This document shows, in pieces, positions 1 through 7,975 of a stretch of 64,000 bases of DNA. Each line of letters begins with the position of its first letter. Position 1 is the stretch's first letter. The position numbers were made by a program, and so were the translations under genes. The stretch is from Oscillospiraceae bacterium (GTDB taxonomy: Bacteria; Bacillota; Clostridia; Oscillospirales; Oscillospiraceae), in NCBI GenBank assembly GCA_017502285.1, contig JAFVVH010000045.1:1-64000 (forward strand), written 5' to 3'. Below the pieces are notes generated by a model. The model ran no database searches and had not been told where the DNA came from. It saw nothing but the letters and a program-made list of their open reading frames with translations.

Positions 1-1
1 T

Positions 2-274
2 ATGAAAAATCAGGTGCTTTACATCGCCCGCAAGGATGTTGACCTGCCCGCAGGTCACTTCTTCCTTGCCGACCTGATCGGTCTGGAGGTCCGGGATGCA
101 GACACCGGCAATGTGCTGGGCCATATAGCCGAGGTGCTCACCCCCCCTGCCAACAACGTATACGTGGTCAAGGGCGGCGAGCGCGAGCTGCTCATCCCCG
201 CGGTGCCCGATTTCGTTCCGGAAACCAACGTGGACAGCGGCTATATCACCGTTCGTCTCATCGAGGGATTATAA
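2..274 (+). CDS. rimM: Ribosome maturation factor RimM, C-terminal part (5' truncated by window)
   Basis: RimM binds ribosomal protein S19 and assists 16S rRNA processing and 30S head assembly. The visible 90 residues are the end of the RimM fold. They start at the domain junction (VLYIARKDVDLPAG) and continue into the PRC-barrel (FFLADLIGLEVRD, NVYVVKGGERELLIPAVPDFV). The methionine at position 2 lies inside the family alignment, so it is not the true start; the gene begins upstream of the window. A strong hairpin follows at 281. In Firmicutes rimM is normally followed directly by trmD, but here trmD lies at 6953-7702 on the other strand. Confidence 0.93.
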   Translation: MKNQVLYIARKDVDLPAGHFFLADLIGLEVRDADTGNVLGHIAEVLTPPANNVYVVKGGERELLIPAVPDFVPETNVDSGYITVRLIEGL

Positions 275-280
275 GATGCA

Positions 281-317
281 AAAACTCGGTTCCTGCTATG
301 CAGGAACCGAGTTTTTT
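281..317. terminator. Bidirectional intrinsic terminator
   Basis: A 16-bp perfect stem (281-296 with 301-316) around a TATG loop carries a T run on its 3' side and an A run on its 5' side. It can therefore stop rimM transcription on the plus strand and the M20-CapA operon arriving on the minus strand. Confidence 0.9.
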
Positions 318-360
318 GTATAACGAAAACCACTGGCTTTGCCGGAGGATTTTCTCTTGC

Positions 361-553
361 TCAGCTTTGCTCAAACAGCAGCTCCATAAATGCCTGCATG
401 GCTTTGGAATAGTAGCGGCTTCGCTTGTAGGACACGTAGATCTCGCGCTGAGCGTGCACTTGTGCGGTCAAAGAGATGCTACCCTGCCTTCTCTTCGATT
501 TTCAGATCATAATGCTCTGAGACGACTGCCCCTGTCATCCGCCCTCCTGTCAT
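361..553 (-). pseudogene. Remnant of a LysR-type regulator C-terminus, frameshifted
   Basis: The minus strand encodes the last ~60 residues of a LysR-like effector domain in two frames. The upstream piece (TGAVVSEHYDLKIEEKAG) ends at a TAG at 479-481. One frame over, the reading continues as SISLTAQVHAQREIYVSYK and then RSRYYSKAMQAFMELLFEQ, ending at the TGA at 361-363. The closing motif resembles the end of LysR proteins (REIY-V-YK--RY-S-A--AF-ELL). No DNA-binding N-terminus is present, and the fragment abuts the capA stop codon. The frameshift sits in a G-run near 481-488. I infer a decayed regulator, possibly of the neighbouring M20-CapA operon. Confidence 0.6.
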
Positions 554-556
554 GAT

Positions 557-1855
557 TCACTTCAGTTTGATGGTGGCAACTCCATCAGCAATGTCCAGCT
601 TGGTGCCGTAGCGGGCACTGAGCTCAGCCAGATGGTGCAGCACACTGTCGTTATCCGTGATCTCAGGCCAGCCGATGGTACTGCGCTTCCAACCCATGTG
701 CATGTCGATGGGATAGAGCTTGATCTCGGTGATCTCGCCGTCCTCTGCGGTAAAGCCAGCCATAACGGAGCGCCAGATGTTCTCCTGCACGCAGTAGCCG
801 CGTGTTCCGTTCTTGCTGCGGAAGTCCATTAGTTCACCTGTCATGGTGCCCGCGGGCATCTTCTTGTTCTCATATGCCTCAGCAGGCTGGAGGCGGACGG
901 TATCCGCCTGAAAGATGAAGTTGCCCAGACTATAGAAGATGGGCTTGCCGTTGTAGATCTCAATGCCGCGCAGCTCATGGGGTCCGTGGCCCAGAACAGC
1001 ATCCGCACCGGCTTCAATGCAGCGGTGGGCAAACTCCACCACAAAATCTGCAGGCTCGGTGGTGTCGACCGCCTTAGACTGATGGGCATGGATGCTGACC
1101 AGCACGTAGTCCGCCTGACGACGGGCTTCATGGATGTGCTCCTCCATGCGGGCCATATCCGTAGCATTGGGAGCGGTATGGGTGGCCGTCTCGTCACCCA
1201 GCAAGAAAATCTTTCCGCCAAAGTTCAACTTGCCCTCAGGCAGAGGCATGGAATAGCCGTTTCGGATGGATCGCAGTTTACCCGCGTTCATCACAGTCTT
1301 ATCTACAACCGCGGACAGGGCATCATAATACTCTTTCTCCACAGTGTAGGTGGTATCCACCCGCAGGCCGTTTACACCGGGGCGTCCAATCACATTCAGG
1401 CTCTGGTTGCCCGCAATATCGGAGTCATGGAAACTGGAGGTGATACCCAGCATGGCCACACGGGCGTTGGGGGTGTCCAGATAGGCAGGAGCAGATGCAT
1501 AGAACAGATTCTCGCCCGTACCGGCCGCCAGCATATCCCGCTGGCGCATGTGCTCTAGTGTGGCCAACAGACCGCCGTGGCAATAGTCCATGGAGTGGTT
1601 GTTGGCGGTGTTATAGAGATTGAAGCCAAACTTCTTCAGATCGTCCAAAATCTCCGGCTCCGCCATGGCCCAAGTTCCACCGGAAAAGGCAGAGGGATAT
1701 CCCTCCTGATCATGGGCGGTGAACTCCAGATTATTGAAACGCACATCATGCTGCGCGATGATATCGCGCACCTTGTCAAAGCCGGGGTAGCCGCCCTCGG
1801 GCAGGCGGCGGGTCATAAAGGCATCGCCGGTGGCGATGAAGGTTGTTTTAGCCAT
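557..1855 (-). CDS. CapA family metallophosphoesterase-like protein
   Basis: A 432-aa member of the CapA/PgsA (poly-gamma-glutamate synthesis) family, which has a calcineurin-like fold. Visible landmarks are the N-terminal FIATGDAFMTRRL, the FNNLEF strand, the NTANNHSMDYCHGGL motif near residue 85, VLVSIHAHQS, the GADAVLGHGPHEL metal-site region near residue 290 and IFYSLGNFIFQ. There is no signal peptide or anchor, unlike capsule-linked PgsA, so a cytoplasmic hydrolase role is more likely than polymer export. It lies 20 bp downstream of the M20 peptidase, presumably co-transcribed with it. The pairing suggests peptide or poly-amide turnover, but the substrate is not evident. Confidence 0.85.
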   Translation of the reverse strand: MAKTTFIATGDAFMTRRLPEGGYPGFDKVRDIIAQHDVRFNNLEFTAHDQEGYPSAFSGGTWAMAEPEILDDLKKFGFNLYNTANNHSMDYCHGGLLATLEHMRQRDMLAAGTGENLFYASAPAYLDTPNARVAMLGITSSFHDSDIAGNQSLNVIGRPGVNGLRVDTTYTVEKEYYDALSAVVDKTVMNAGKLRSIRNGYSMPLPEGKLNFGGKIFLLGDETATHTAPNATDMARMEEHIHEARRQADYVLVSIHAHQSKAVDTTEPADFVVEFAHRCIEAGADAVLGHGPHELRGIEIYNGKPIFYSLGNFIFQADTVRLQPAEAYENKKMPAGTMTGELMDFRSKNGTRGYCVQENIWRSVMAGFTAEDGEITEIKLYPIDMHMGWKRSTIGWPEITDNDSVLHHLAELSARYGTKLDIADGVATIKLK

Positions 1856-1875
1856 GCTGCACCTCTTCCCTACAA

Positions 1876-3012
1876 TTAAAAGTGAAACAGAATCAGTTCG
1901 CCCGCCACTTTCAGGCCAGGCAGGATGCCGTCGATCTCAATATACTCCCCACGAGTATGGGTGCCAAAGCCCTTCTTGCAACCCACACTCAGGGCAGGGA
2001 TGCCCATAGACAGAGGGATGTTGCAGTCGGTGGAGCCGGCATGATACGCCATCTTGTCAATGCCGTAGTAACGCTCGGTAGCCTTGGCTACACGATCCTT
2101 CATGGTCTGCTGTCTGGCAAGATCGATCTCACCGGAGCAGGGGCGATCGCCCACCAGAGTGACCTTGACCTCAACACCTTTGGCTCGATAGAAGTCGATG
2201 GCCGCATTGAAGTGAGCCTCCATCTCGGCCAGATCCTCCCGGTCGTCGGAACGGAACTCATAGAGCATCTCGGCGTTTTGAGCAATGGTATTGACGGAGG
2301 TGCCACCGCTGATTTTGCCCACGTTATAGGTGGTCTTGCCGCGGGTAGGCACCTTCATGTTATACAGATCGTTGATCAGGGCTGCCAGATAGGCGATAGC
2401 GTTGCGGTTGCCAAAAGCACCATAGGAATGACCGCCCTCGGTGGCGATCTCTACCTTATAGCGTCTGGAACCCACCGCTCGGTCGGCAGCACGGCCGGCA
2501 AACGCATCAAAGGTGATGAACTCCTCCACGCGGTCACCATAGCGCTCAAAGATGGCACGGGTACCCTTCAGATTACCCAGCCCCTCCTCGCAGGAGTTCA
2601 CAATGATCAGTACACCGGCATCCTTGGGCTGCAGATTGTTCTGAGCAATGTACTTGGCAGTCATGAGCATGGCCACCACATGAGCGGTATCGTCGCCTAC
2701 ACCGGGACAATAGATGCGGCCGTTCTCCACCTTCAGGGGCAGCGGCTCCATGTCAGGGAACACCACATCGCTGTGAGCTTCGAAGACCATGAGCTTATTG
2801 CTTCCCGTGTCCCCGATGGGGTAGACCACATTCAGCGTCTCGTCAATATAGACACCCTTGGCTCCCTGCTGCTCCAGCCAGTTTTTGCAGAACTCGGCAC
2901 GCTTCTCCTCGTGGTGGGAGGGTGCAGGGATTTGGGCCAGCTCCATGAGCAGTTCCTTTGCCTCCTCGGCATGGTCGTTGTAATAGCTAAGCAGTTCTTC
3001 GGTCAGTTTCAT
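1876..3012 (-). CDS. M20 family metallopeptidase (dipeptidase/deacylase-like)
   Basis: A 378-aa zinc hydrolase of the M20/M25/M40 family. The first metal ligand lies in VFEAHSDVVFPDMEP near residue 80, the bridging Asp in CPGVGDDTAH near 108, the catalytic Glu pair in NSCEEGLGNLKG near 142, the dimerisation-domain His in EGGHSYGAFG near 196, and a late metal ligand in FGTHTRGEYIEIDG near the C-terminus. The length fits PepT- or PepV-like peptidases. It is the first gene of a two-gene unit with capA. The start has a TAGGAGTGA ribosome-binding site. A short palindrome (3032-3045) lies just upstream of that site. Confidence 0.88.
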   Translation of the reverse strand: MKLTEELLSYYNDHAEEAKELLMELAQIPAPSHHEEKRAEFCKNWLEQQGAKGVYIDETLNVVYPIGDTGSNKLMVFEAHSDVVFPDMEPLPLKVENGRIYCPGVGDDTAHVVAMLMTAKYIAQNNLQPKDAGVLIIVNSCEEGLGNLKGTRAIFERYGDRVEEFITFDAFAGRAADRAVGSRRYKVEIATEGGHSYGAFGNRNAIAYLAALINDLYNMKVPTRGKTTYNVGKISGGTSVNTIAQNAEMLYEFRSDDREDLAEMEAHFNAAIDFYRAKGVEVKVTLVGDRPCSGEIDLARQQTMKDRVAKATERYYGIDKMAYHAGSTDCNIPLSMGIPALSVGCKKGFGTHTRGEYIEIDGILPGLKVAGELILFHF

Positions 3013-3469
3013 TTGTCAGTCACTCCTAAGTATTGATAAATCAATTATATAATATTTTAGATTTTTATGCGATACATTTTTCTGTTTTTTCCTAACTTTT
3101 TATCACTTGGGTAATAGGCGTACCGAGACACACTTGACGCTCGCACAGTTTTCTATTTGCCCAGACCGTTGATTTTTCTATTTTATCAGTATAATTTTTG
3201 CATTTCAAAAAAGCAAAGGCAAGTTTCTTAATAATTATATTAGATAAAAATTATATTTTAGGAATGTGTTCCATTTTTATGTAAATGTAAAATTTTTTGC
3301 GATATGGCCGTATTTCGACCGCCTTCTTTCTCCCTCCCCTGCCACCGCCATCCAAACCTGTCGAACATGGGACAACCATGCCGCATCGTGCGATATTTCT
3401 CTCTTCCATTCTCCTTCTCAACACTATATACTGTGTGTTGCAATCATTTTTAAAGGAGTTTGGCACAAT
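3013..3469. other. AT-rich divergent intergenic region
   Basis: A 457-bp gap between the divergent M20 gene and the DUF6514-like gene, clearly more AT-rich than the genes around it. It contains the perfect 6-2-6 inverted repeat ATTGATAAATCAAT (3032-3045) upstream of the M20 ribosome-binding site, and a TATAAT (3190-3195) with a TTGATT 15 bp upstream on the plus strand. The ORFs in the second half are not convincing. It probably holds promoters for both flanking genes. Confidence 0.5.
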
Positions 3470-3790
3470 ATGCAGGAAATTATCATTGGAACAAAAACCT
3501 GCCGGGATGAGCAGGATACGCTTCACACCTTTCAGTATTCGCTGTTGGTCCGACACATTCCCGCCGGAAGATTTGCTTTTGAAGAATATGGGGTCGCAGT
3601 AGTGCATCAGGGCGGTGACTGCGTCCGGATACCGGGTATTACACACAGCCGCACCCGCATCGACGCCCTGATGGAACTGCTGATGGAACACATGGTCTCC
3701 CCCACCGAACTTTGCTATGTGGTGGCGGATTGGGCAAAAGAAAACCACCTGCCGCAGCCAGAGCTGCAGCAGGTGGTAGAAGTGCAATGA
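3470..3790 (+). CDS. Small DUF6514-like hypothetical protein
   Basis: A 106-aa protein. The start at 3470 is chosen because AAAGGAG lies 11 bp upstream; the longer ORF from 3266 adds residues encoded by AT-rich non-coding sequence. Features are a beta-rich N-terminal half (SLLVRHIPAGRFAFEEYGVAV), a middle with ITHSRTRIDALMELLMEHMV, and TELCYVVADWAKE. This is the layout I associate with the clostridial DUF6514 family: response-like strands, then a helix, then a VSP-TELYDVVEDW-like end. The function is unknown. It converges on the sodium-pump small subunit gene with a 1-bp gap. Confidence 0.65.
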   Translation: MQEIIIGTKTCRDEQDTLHTFQYSLLVRHIPAGRFAFEEYGVAVVHQGGDCVRIPGITHSRTRIDALMELLMEHMVSPTELCYVVADWAKENHLPQPELQQVVEVQ

Positions 3791-3791
3791 T

Positions 3792-4034
3792 TTACTTCTT
3801 TTTCTTGTTGTCCAGCTTCTTCAGCACACCAACAAACAGAGCAATGATACCCAGCACCACAAAGATACTGGCCATGCCCTGACCAAGGATCTGAACGGCA
3901 CCGCCCAAATTCTCGGCCACGCCTACTTCAGCGGTCATGATGGTGGTAGGGGCATCGGCGCCGCCGATGACACCGGCTACCTCGTCAGGGGTGGGAGCGG
4001 GAGCGATCAACAAAGTCTCGTTATTCATATTCAA
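3792..4034 (-). CDS. Small subunit of a sodium-translocating decarboxylase (OadG-like)
   Basis: An 80-aa protein located 9 bp downstream of the beta-subunit gene. It has a Pro/Ala-rich N-terminus, the motif GVIGGADAPTTIMTA (residues ~21-35), one transmembrane helix (MASIFVVLGIIALFVGVL, ~54-71) and a basic tail (KKLDNKKKK). A single helix plus a charged tail fits the gamma/OadG role of anchoring the membrane pump. The GGADAPTT motif echoes the GIIGAADGPTSI motif in the adjacent beta subunit. No alpha carboxyltransferase or biotin carrier is nearby. Confidence 0.7.
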   Translation of the reverse strand: MNMNNETLLIAPAPTPDEVAGVIGGADAPTTIMTAEVGVAENLGGAVQILGQGMASIFVVLGIIALFVGVLKKLDNKKKK

Positions 4035-4043
4035 ATCCTCCTA

Positions 4044-5180
4044 TCAACCCATGAAGTACTGCAGCACCACACCGCCGGCCACCACGGAAGCGATCTGGCC
4101 GGACACGTTGGCGGCAATGGCATGCATCAGCAGGTGGTTCTGGGAATCGGCCTCCTGACCCAGCTTCTCGATCACGCGGGAAGACATGGGGAAAGCGGAG
4201 ATGCCGGCGGCACCCACCATGGGGTTGATCTTGTTCTTGGGGGTAAAGATGTTGAGCACCTTGACGAACAGCACGCCCACCACGGAGTCCAGAATGAAGG
4301 CCACCAGGCCCAGCCCCATGATCAGCAGAGTCTCCACGCGCACGAATTCCTCGGCCTTCATGGAGGCGGCGATGGTGATGCCCAGCAGCAGAGTGATCAG
4401 GTTAGCCAGCTCGTTCTGAGCGGTCTTGGACATGGTCTCCAGCACACCGCACTCACGGATCAGGTTACCGAACATAAGGAAACCCACCAGAGCCACAGAA
4501 GCGGGAGCCACCAGGCCTGCGATGATGGTCACGATGATGGGGAACAGGATGCGGGTACGGCGGGATACGGTGCCACCCTTGTAGGGCATACGCATGGCGC
4601 GGTCCTTCTTGGTAGTGACCAGCTTGATGGCGAAGGGCTGGACCACAGGCACCAGAGCCATGTAGGAGTAGGCAGCCACAGCGATGGCACCGATGTAATT
4701 GGAGCCCAGCACCTGAGACACCAGAATGGAGGTGGGGCCGTCAGCGGCACCGATGATACCGATGGAAGCCGCATCCTTCATGTCAAAGCCCAGCAGAACG
4801 GCGATGATGATAGTCAGGAAGATACCGGCCTGAGCGGCGGCACCGCACAGGAACAGCTTGGGATTGGTCAGCAGGGGGCCAAAGTCGATCATGGCGCCGA
4901 TGCCGATAAACAGCAGGATGGGCAGCGCCTCAGACGCCTCAATGCCCACCTCGAACAGCCACTGAACGATACCATGGGTGGCAATACCGTTCTGCACCTG
5001 ATCCATTACACCGGACAGGGGCAGATTGACCAGAATGGCACCAAAGCCCATGGGCATGAGCAGTGCAGGCTCAAATCCCTTCTCAATGGCCAGCCAGATG
5101 AGCACCGCGCCCACTACGTACATGACCAGCTGCTGCCACGTAATGGCGGTCAGATTTTCCCACAAGAAACTAAAATCCAT
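4044..5180 (-). CDS. oadB: Sodium ion-translocating decarboxylase beta subunit
   Basis: A 378-aa polytopic membrane protein that couples decarboxylation of a biotin-bound substrate (oxaloacetate, methylmalonyl-CoA or glutaconyl-CoA) to sodium export. Hallmarks include PMGFGAILVNLP near residue 50, GAMIDFGPLLTNPK, the conserved GIIGAADGPTSILVS near 165 with the sodium-binding Asp region, SYMALVPVVQP, and NPMVGAAGISAFPMSSRV near the end. The start at 5180 follows GGAGGAG and matches the family N-terminus; the longer ORF to 5291 crosses a terminator. The substrate cannot be named because the alpha subunit is elsewhere. Confidence 0.92.
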   Translation of the reverse strand: MDFSFLWENLTAITWQQLVMYVVGAVLIWLAIEKGFEPALLMPMGFGAILVNLPLSGVMDQVQNGIATHGIVQWLFEVGIEASEALPILLFIGIGAMIDFGPLLTNPKLFLCGAAAQAGIFLTIIIAVLLGFDMKDAASIGIIGAADGPTSILVSQVLGSNYIGAIAVAAYSYMALVPVVQPFAIKLVTTKKDRAMRMPYKGGTVSRRTRILFPIIVTIIAGLVAPASVALVGFLMFGNLIRECGVLETMSKTAQNELANLITLLLGITIAASMKAEEFVRVETLLIMGLGLVAFILDSVVGVLFVKVLNIFTPKNKINPMVGAAGISAFPMSSRVIEKLGQEADSQNHLLMHAIAANVSGQIASVVAGGVVLQYFMG

Positions 5181-5239
5181 TTTCTCTCCTCCATTTTGAA
5201 TTTTACTTGGGAATGGGTGTACTCGGCCTGACCTGCAAC

Positions 5240-5276
5240 AAAAAAGACCTGCGTTCCGGGGACGGAACGCAGGTCT
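5240..5276 (-). terminator. Intrinsic terminator of the degV-HD operon
   Basis: A 13-bp perfect stem (5245-5257 with 5264-5276) followed on the minus strand by six T. It lies downstream of the HD-domain gene and about 60 bp upstream of oadB, so it insulates the two minus-strand units. Confidence 0.85.
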
Positions 5277-5435
5277 GGTCATTTCAGGCAAAACCAGGGC
5301 AAATGCCCATGCTTGTTGGCTTCACCGCGCGGCAGGCCGCGCCGACTACTCCCCTTTGCTGTTGGGATAATATCACAGGAGAAGCACTCTGTCAAGGGAA
5401 GATTTGGAGCATTAAAAATTTTTATCCGGCCCTTT

Positions 5436-6008
5436 TCAGCACAATGCGGCCTCTATGGCATGTTCTTTGTCCTGCATTGCCTTCAGCGTCTTTTCCAGCA
5501 GCTCGTCCAGCTCCCAGCCCAGCAGCTGCGCACCCTGCGCGATCACATCCCGGGAACAGCCCGCGGCGAACTTCTTATCCTTGAACTTCTTTTTCAGCGA
5601 CTTCAGCTCCATGTCACTGACGCTTTTGGACGGACGCATCAAGGCCGCCGCGCCAATGAGCCCGGTCAGCTCGTCACAGGCATAGAGCACCTTTTCCATC
5701 TCATGCTCCGGTTTCACATCCACCCGGTGACCCCAGCCGTGGCTGACCACGGCGTGGATCAGTTCCTCCTGCGCTCCGGCCTGCTCCAGCAGTTCCCGGC
5801 ACTTGATGCAGTGCTCCTCCGGCCACAGTTCAAAATCAATGTCATGAAGCAGCCCCACTGTGCCCCAAAAATCCGCCTCATACTCGTAGCCCAGTTGACG
5901 GGCATACCAGTCCATCACCTGCTCTACGGTGATGGCATGGCGCAGGTGAAAGGCATCCTTATTGTATTGGGTCAGCAGTTTCCAAGCCTGTTCGCGTGCA
6001 AAGGACAT
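5436..6008 (-). CDS. HD-domain phosphohydrolase-like protein
   Basis: A 190-aa predicted metal-dependent hydrolase of the HDIG/HD type. The first His is in HLRHAITVEQVMDWYA, the HD pair in VGLLHDIDFELWPEEHC near residue 53, a further His in VVSHGWGHRVD and the closing Asp in LYACDELTGLIGAA. The arrangement H...HD...H...D is complete, so catalysis is plausible, but the substrate is unknown. It follows degV by 18 bp and shares that gene's promoter at 6907-6935. Confidence 0.8.
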   Translation of the reverse strand: MSFAREQAWKLLTQYNKDAFHLRHAITVEQVMDWYARQLGYEYEADFWGTVGLLHDIDFELWPEEHCIKCRELLEQAGAQEELIHAVVSHGWGHRVDVKPEHEMEKVLYACDELTGLIGAAALMRPSKSVSDMELKSLKKKFKDKKFAAGCSRDVIAQGAQLLGWELDELLEKTLKAMQDKEHAIEAALC

Positions 6009-6026
6009 TCCCTTCCCACTCCTTTA

Positions 6027-6863
6027 TCAGTAAGCAACCACGATCCCACCGTCGTTGGCGTATACGGTGGTAATGCCTCCCGCCTCGGTGATGGAGATGT
6101 GGGAGAATCGGCATTTTTCTTCGATCATTTTCTTCACCTGGAATGCGCGCTCCAGACAATTCACATGGGTGATCAACAGAGGACGACCCACATGGCCGGG
6201 ATCTTCCGCAGCCTTGTCCACCAGCTTAGCAAGGGCCTGCTTCACCGTCAGTGCCTGCCCCACCTTTCCGATCTCGCCCTCAGGCGTGGCATGGCAGAAC
6301 AGCTTGATGCGCAGTGCGCCGGTAACCACCGCCTGCAGCTTGGTCAGCCGCCCGTTCTTGCGCAGATTTTCCAGATCCTCCAGCACAAACAGAGTCTTCA
6401 TACGGGCGATGAACTGCTCCACCTCCCGCACCACCTTTTTGAACGGCAGCCCCGCCTGAGCCAGTTCCTTGATCTTCAAGGCGATGGCCGTTTCTCCGCA
6501 TACGGCAGAACAGGAATTGAACACATGTACGTTGGTCTGGGGCTCTTCCTCCTCCAACAGCACTCTGGCCTGCTGCGCGCTGTTGTGAGAGCCGCTGAGC
6601 AATGCTGAAAGCGTGACTACGTAAACGTCCTCTCCCCCAGCCTGGTAAGCGTCCAGATAGGTCTGGGGCGCGGGACAGGATGTGGTAGGTGCATCCTTAC
6701 TCTGCTTCATGGCCCAAAGCAGGTCCGCCTGATCAAAGGTCTCGTCATCCACGAAGGTACTGCCATTGCAATCGATGGTCAGCGGCACTTTGACAAAGCA
6801 GTCGTCCTGTTTCATCTGCGGCGTCATCTCACAGCAACTGTCTACAACAATTCTAAAACTCAT
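6027..6863 (-). CDS. DegV family fatty-acid-binding protein
   Basis: A 278-aa DegV protein. Family members bind a fatty acid and can act as FakB partners that present it to the FakA kinase. Visible signatures are RIVVDSCCEMTPQM at the N-terminus, VPLTIDCNGSTFVDDETFD, the TSCPAPQTYLDAY segment near residue 80 (fatty-acid carboxylate site), VVTLSALLSGSHNSA and the C-terminal TEAGGITTVYANDGGIVVAY. The ATG at 6863 is preferred over an upstream in-frame GTG. No fakA is nearby. It is co-transcribed with the HD gene. Confidence 0.88.
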   Translation of the reverse strand: MSFRIVVDSCCEMTPQMKQDDCFVKVPLTIDCNGSTFVDDETFDQADLLWAMKQSKDAPTTSCPAPQTYLDAYQAGGEDVYVVTLSALLSGSHNSAQQARVLLEEEEPQTNVHVFNSCSAVCGETAIALKIKELAQAGLPFKKVVREVEQFIARMKTLFVLEDLENLRKNGRLTKLQAVVTGALRIKLFCHATPEGEIGKVGQALTVKQALAKLVDKAAEDPGHVGRPLLITHVNCLERAFQVKKMIEEKCRFSHISITEAGGITTVYANDGGIVVAY

Positions 6864-6906
6864 AATCCACACCCCAAGATATAGTTTCGAAAACTAGATT
6901 AGGTAT

Positions 6907-6935
6907 ACTATAACACATACTGCGAGAAAAGTAAA
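6907..6935 (-). promoter_or_regulatory. Sigma-A-type promoter for degV-HD
   Basis: On the minus strand TTTACT (6930-6935) is followed after 17 bp by TATAGT (6907-6912), 44 bp upstream of the degV start. The spacing is ideal and no other gene would use it. Confidence 0.7.
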
Positions 6936-6952
6936 GGGAATGGGGGGCACTT

Positions 6953-7702
6953 TTACCAAATTCCTTCCTCTTCCATCTCTTTGATCAGCTTTTTATCCTG
7001 TTTGGAAGACAGATCCAGCTTTTCAAACATGTCGGGACGCCGCTCTCTCGTGCGCAGAATGGCCTGTTTGCGCCGCCATTTCTGTATATTGGCATGGTGG
7101 CCGGACAGCAGGATAGGCGGCACGGCCCGCTCGTGCCAAATCTCGGGCCGGGAGTACTGAGGCGCCTCCAGCAACCCGTTCCAATGACTTTCATTCTCAT
7201 AGCACTCCGGGTCGGACAGCACACCGGGTACCAGACGGCACACCGCGTCGGCAATGGCCATGGCCGGGATCTCTCCCCCGGTGAGCACAAAATCGCCAAG
7301 GGACAGTTCCTCGTCCACACATTCCTCAATAAACCGCTCGTCAATGCCTTCGTAATGACCACACACCAAAATCAGCCGCTCATAGTCGTCCTTGAGGCGA
7401 ATGGCGTCTGCCTGCCGAAAGGTCTTACCCGCCGGGGACATGAAAATGGTATGCACCCGCTGGCCTGCCTCGTCACAGATATGCTTCCAGCACCTGTAAA
7501 GGGGGTCCGCCTGCATGACCGCTCCCCTTCCACCTCCGTAAGGGTAATCATCCACCTGTTTTTGTTTGTTTACAGTGTAGTCCCGAATCTGGTGGCACTC
7601 GATGCGGATAAATCCACGTTCCTGTGCCCGGCCCAGAATGGACTCGCACAGCATATCTCCCACCACATCGGGAAACAGTGTCATAATGTCAATACGGTAC
7701 AT
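6953..7702 (-). CDS. trmD: tRNA (guanine-37-N1)-methyltransferase TrmD
   Basis: A 249-aa SAM-dependent enzyme that methylates G37 next to the anticodon and prevents +1 frameshifting. Motifs are RIDIMTLFPDVV, the NKQKQVDDYPYGGGRGAVMQ loop near 50, the trefoil-knot LILVCGHYEGIDERFIE near 107, and SLGDFVLTGGEIPAM with the catalytic Asp near 163. The start at 7702 has GAAGGA upstream; the longer ORF to 7900 is not supported. It stands alone, far from rimM, with two inverted repeats upstream. I see no terminator before the degV promoter. Confidence 0.95.
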   Translation of the reverse strand: MYRIDIMTLFPDVVGDMLCESILGRAQERGFIRIECHQIRDYTVNKQKQVDDYPYGGGRGAVMQADPLYRCWKHICDEAGQRVHTIFMSPAGKTFRQADAIRLKDDYERLILVCGHYEGIDERFIEECVDEELSLGDFVLTGGEIPAMAIADAVCRLVPGVLSDPECYENESHWNGLLEAPQYSRPEIWHERAVPPILLSGHHANIQKWRRKQAILRTRERRPDMFEKLDLSSKQDKKLIKEMEEEGIW

Positions 7703-7730
7703 AGTCGTTCCTTCTTTTTCCTGTTTTTTC

Positions 7731-7763
7731 TTATACCATGAAGCCGCAGGCGTAATGGTATAA
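7731..7763. repeat. Nine-bp inverted repeat over the trmD promoter area
   Basis: TTATACCAT (7731-7739) and ATGGTATAA (7755-7763) form a perfect inverted repeat with a 15-bp spacer. The arms contain a TATAAG on the minus strand (toward trmD) and a TATAAT on the plus strand, so the repeat may be overlapping divergent -10 elements or an operator. Confidence 0.45.
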
Positions 7764-7809
7764 TGTGCCATTTTTCCGGTTGCCGCGCAGCGGCGAGGAA
7801 AAGGGTTGA

Positions 7810-7851
7810 AATCAGAGTATAATAACTGTTTATCAGTTATTATACCTGATT
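7810..7851. repeat. Eighteen-bp AT-rich inverted repeat between trmD and the CAP-domain gene
   Basis: AATCAG-A-GTATAATAACTG (7810-7828) pairs with CAGTTATTATAC-CTGATT (7834-7851) around TTTAT. That gives 18 pairs with one bulged A. It has no T run on either side, so it is not a standard terminator. It lies in the divergent region and could be a regulator-binding site or a small mobile-element scar. Confidence 0.5.
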
Positions 7852-7975
7852 GCGCCCCCTGTTTGCAATCTCGCAAAGAGAAAAGTGAAAATTTTCCCAT
7901 CCGCGCCCTCCCCTTGTCTTTTTGTCGAAAATACGGTATTCTTTACTTATACTGTATTTCATTTGGGAGGTCTTT

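Noticed and set aside
298..555. 85-aa plus-strand ORF
   Set aside because: It begins in the terminator loop and is antisense to the LysR remnant.
4044..5291. Longer oadB start at 5291
   Set aside because: It would read through the 5240-5276 terminator and adds residues absent from the family; 5180 has a proper ribosome-binding site.
6953..7900. N-terminally extended TrmD (315 aa)
   Set aside because: The extension crosses both inverted repeats and is not in the family; the ATG at 7702 with GAAGGA is the start.
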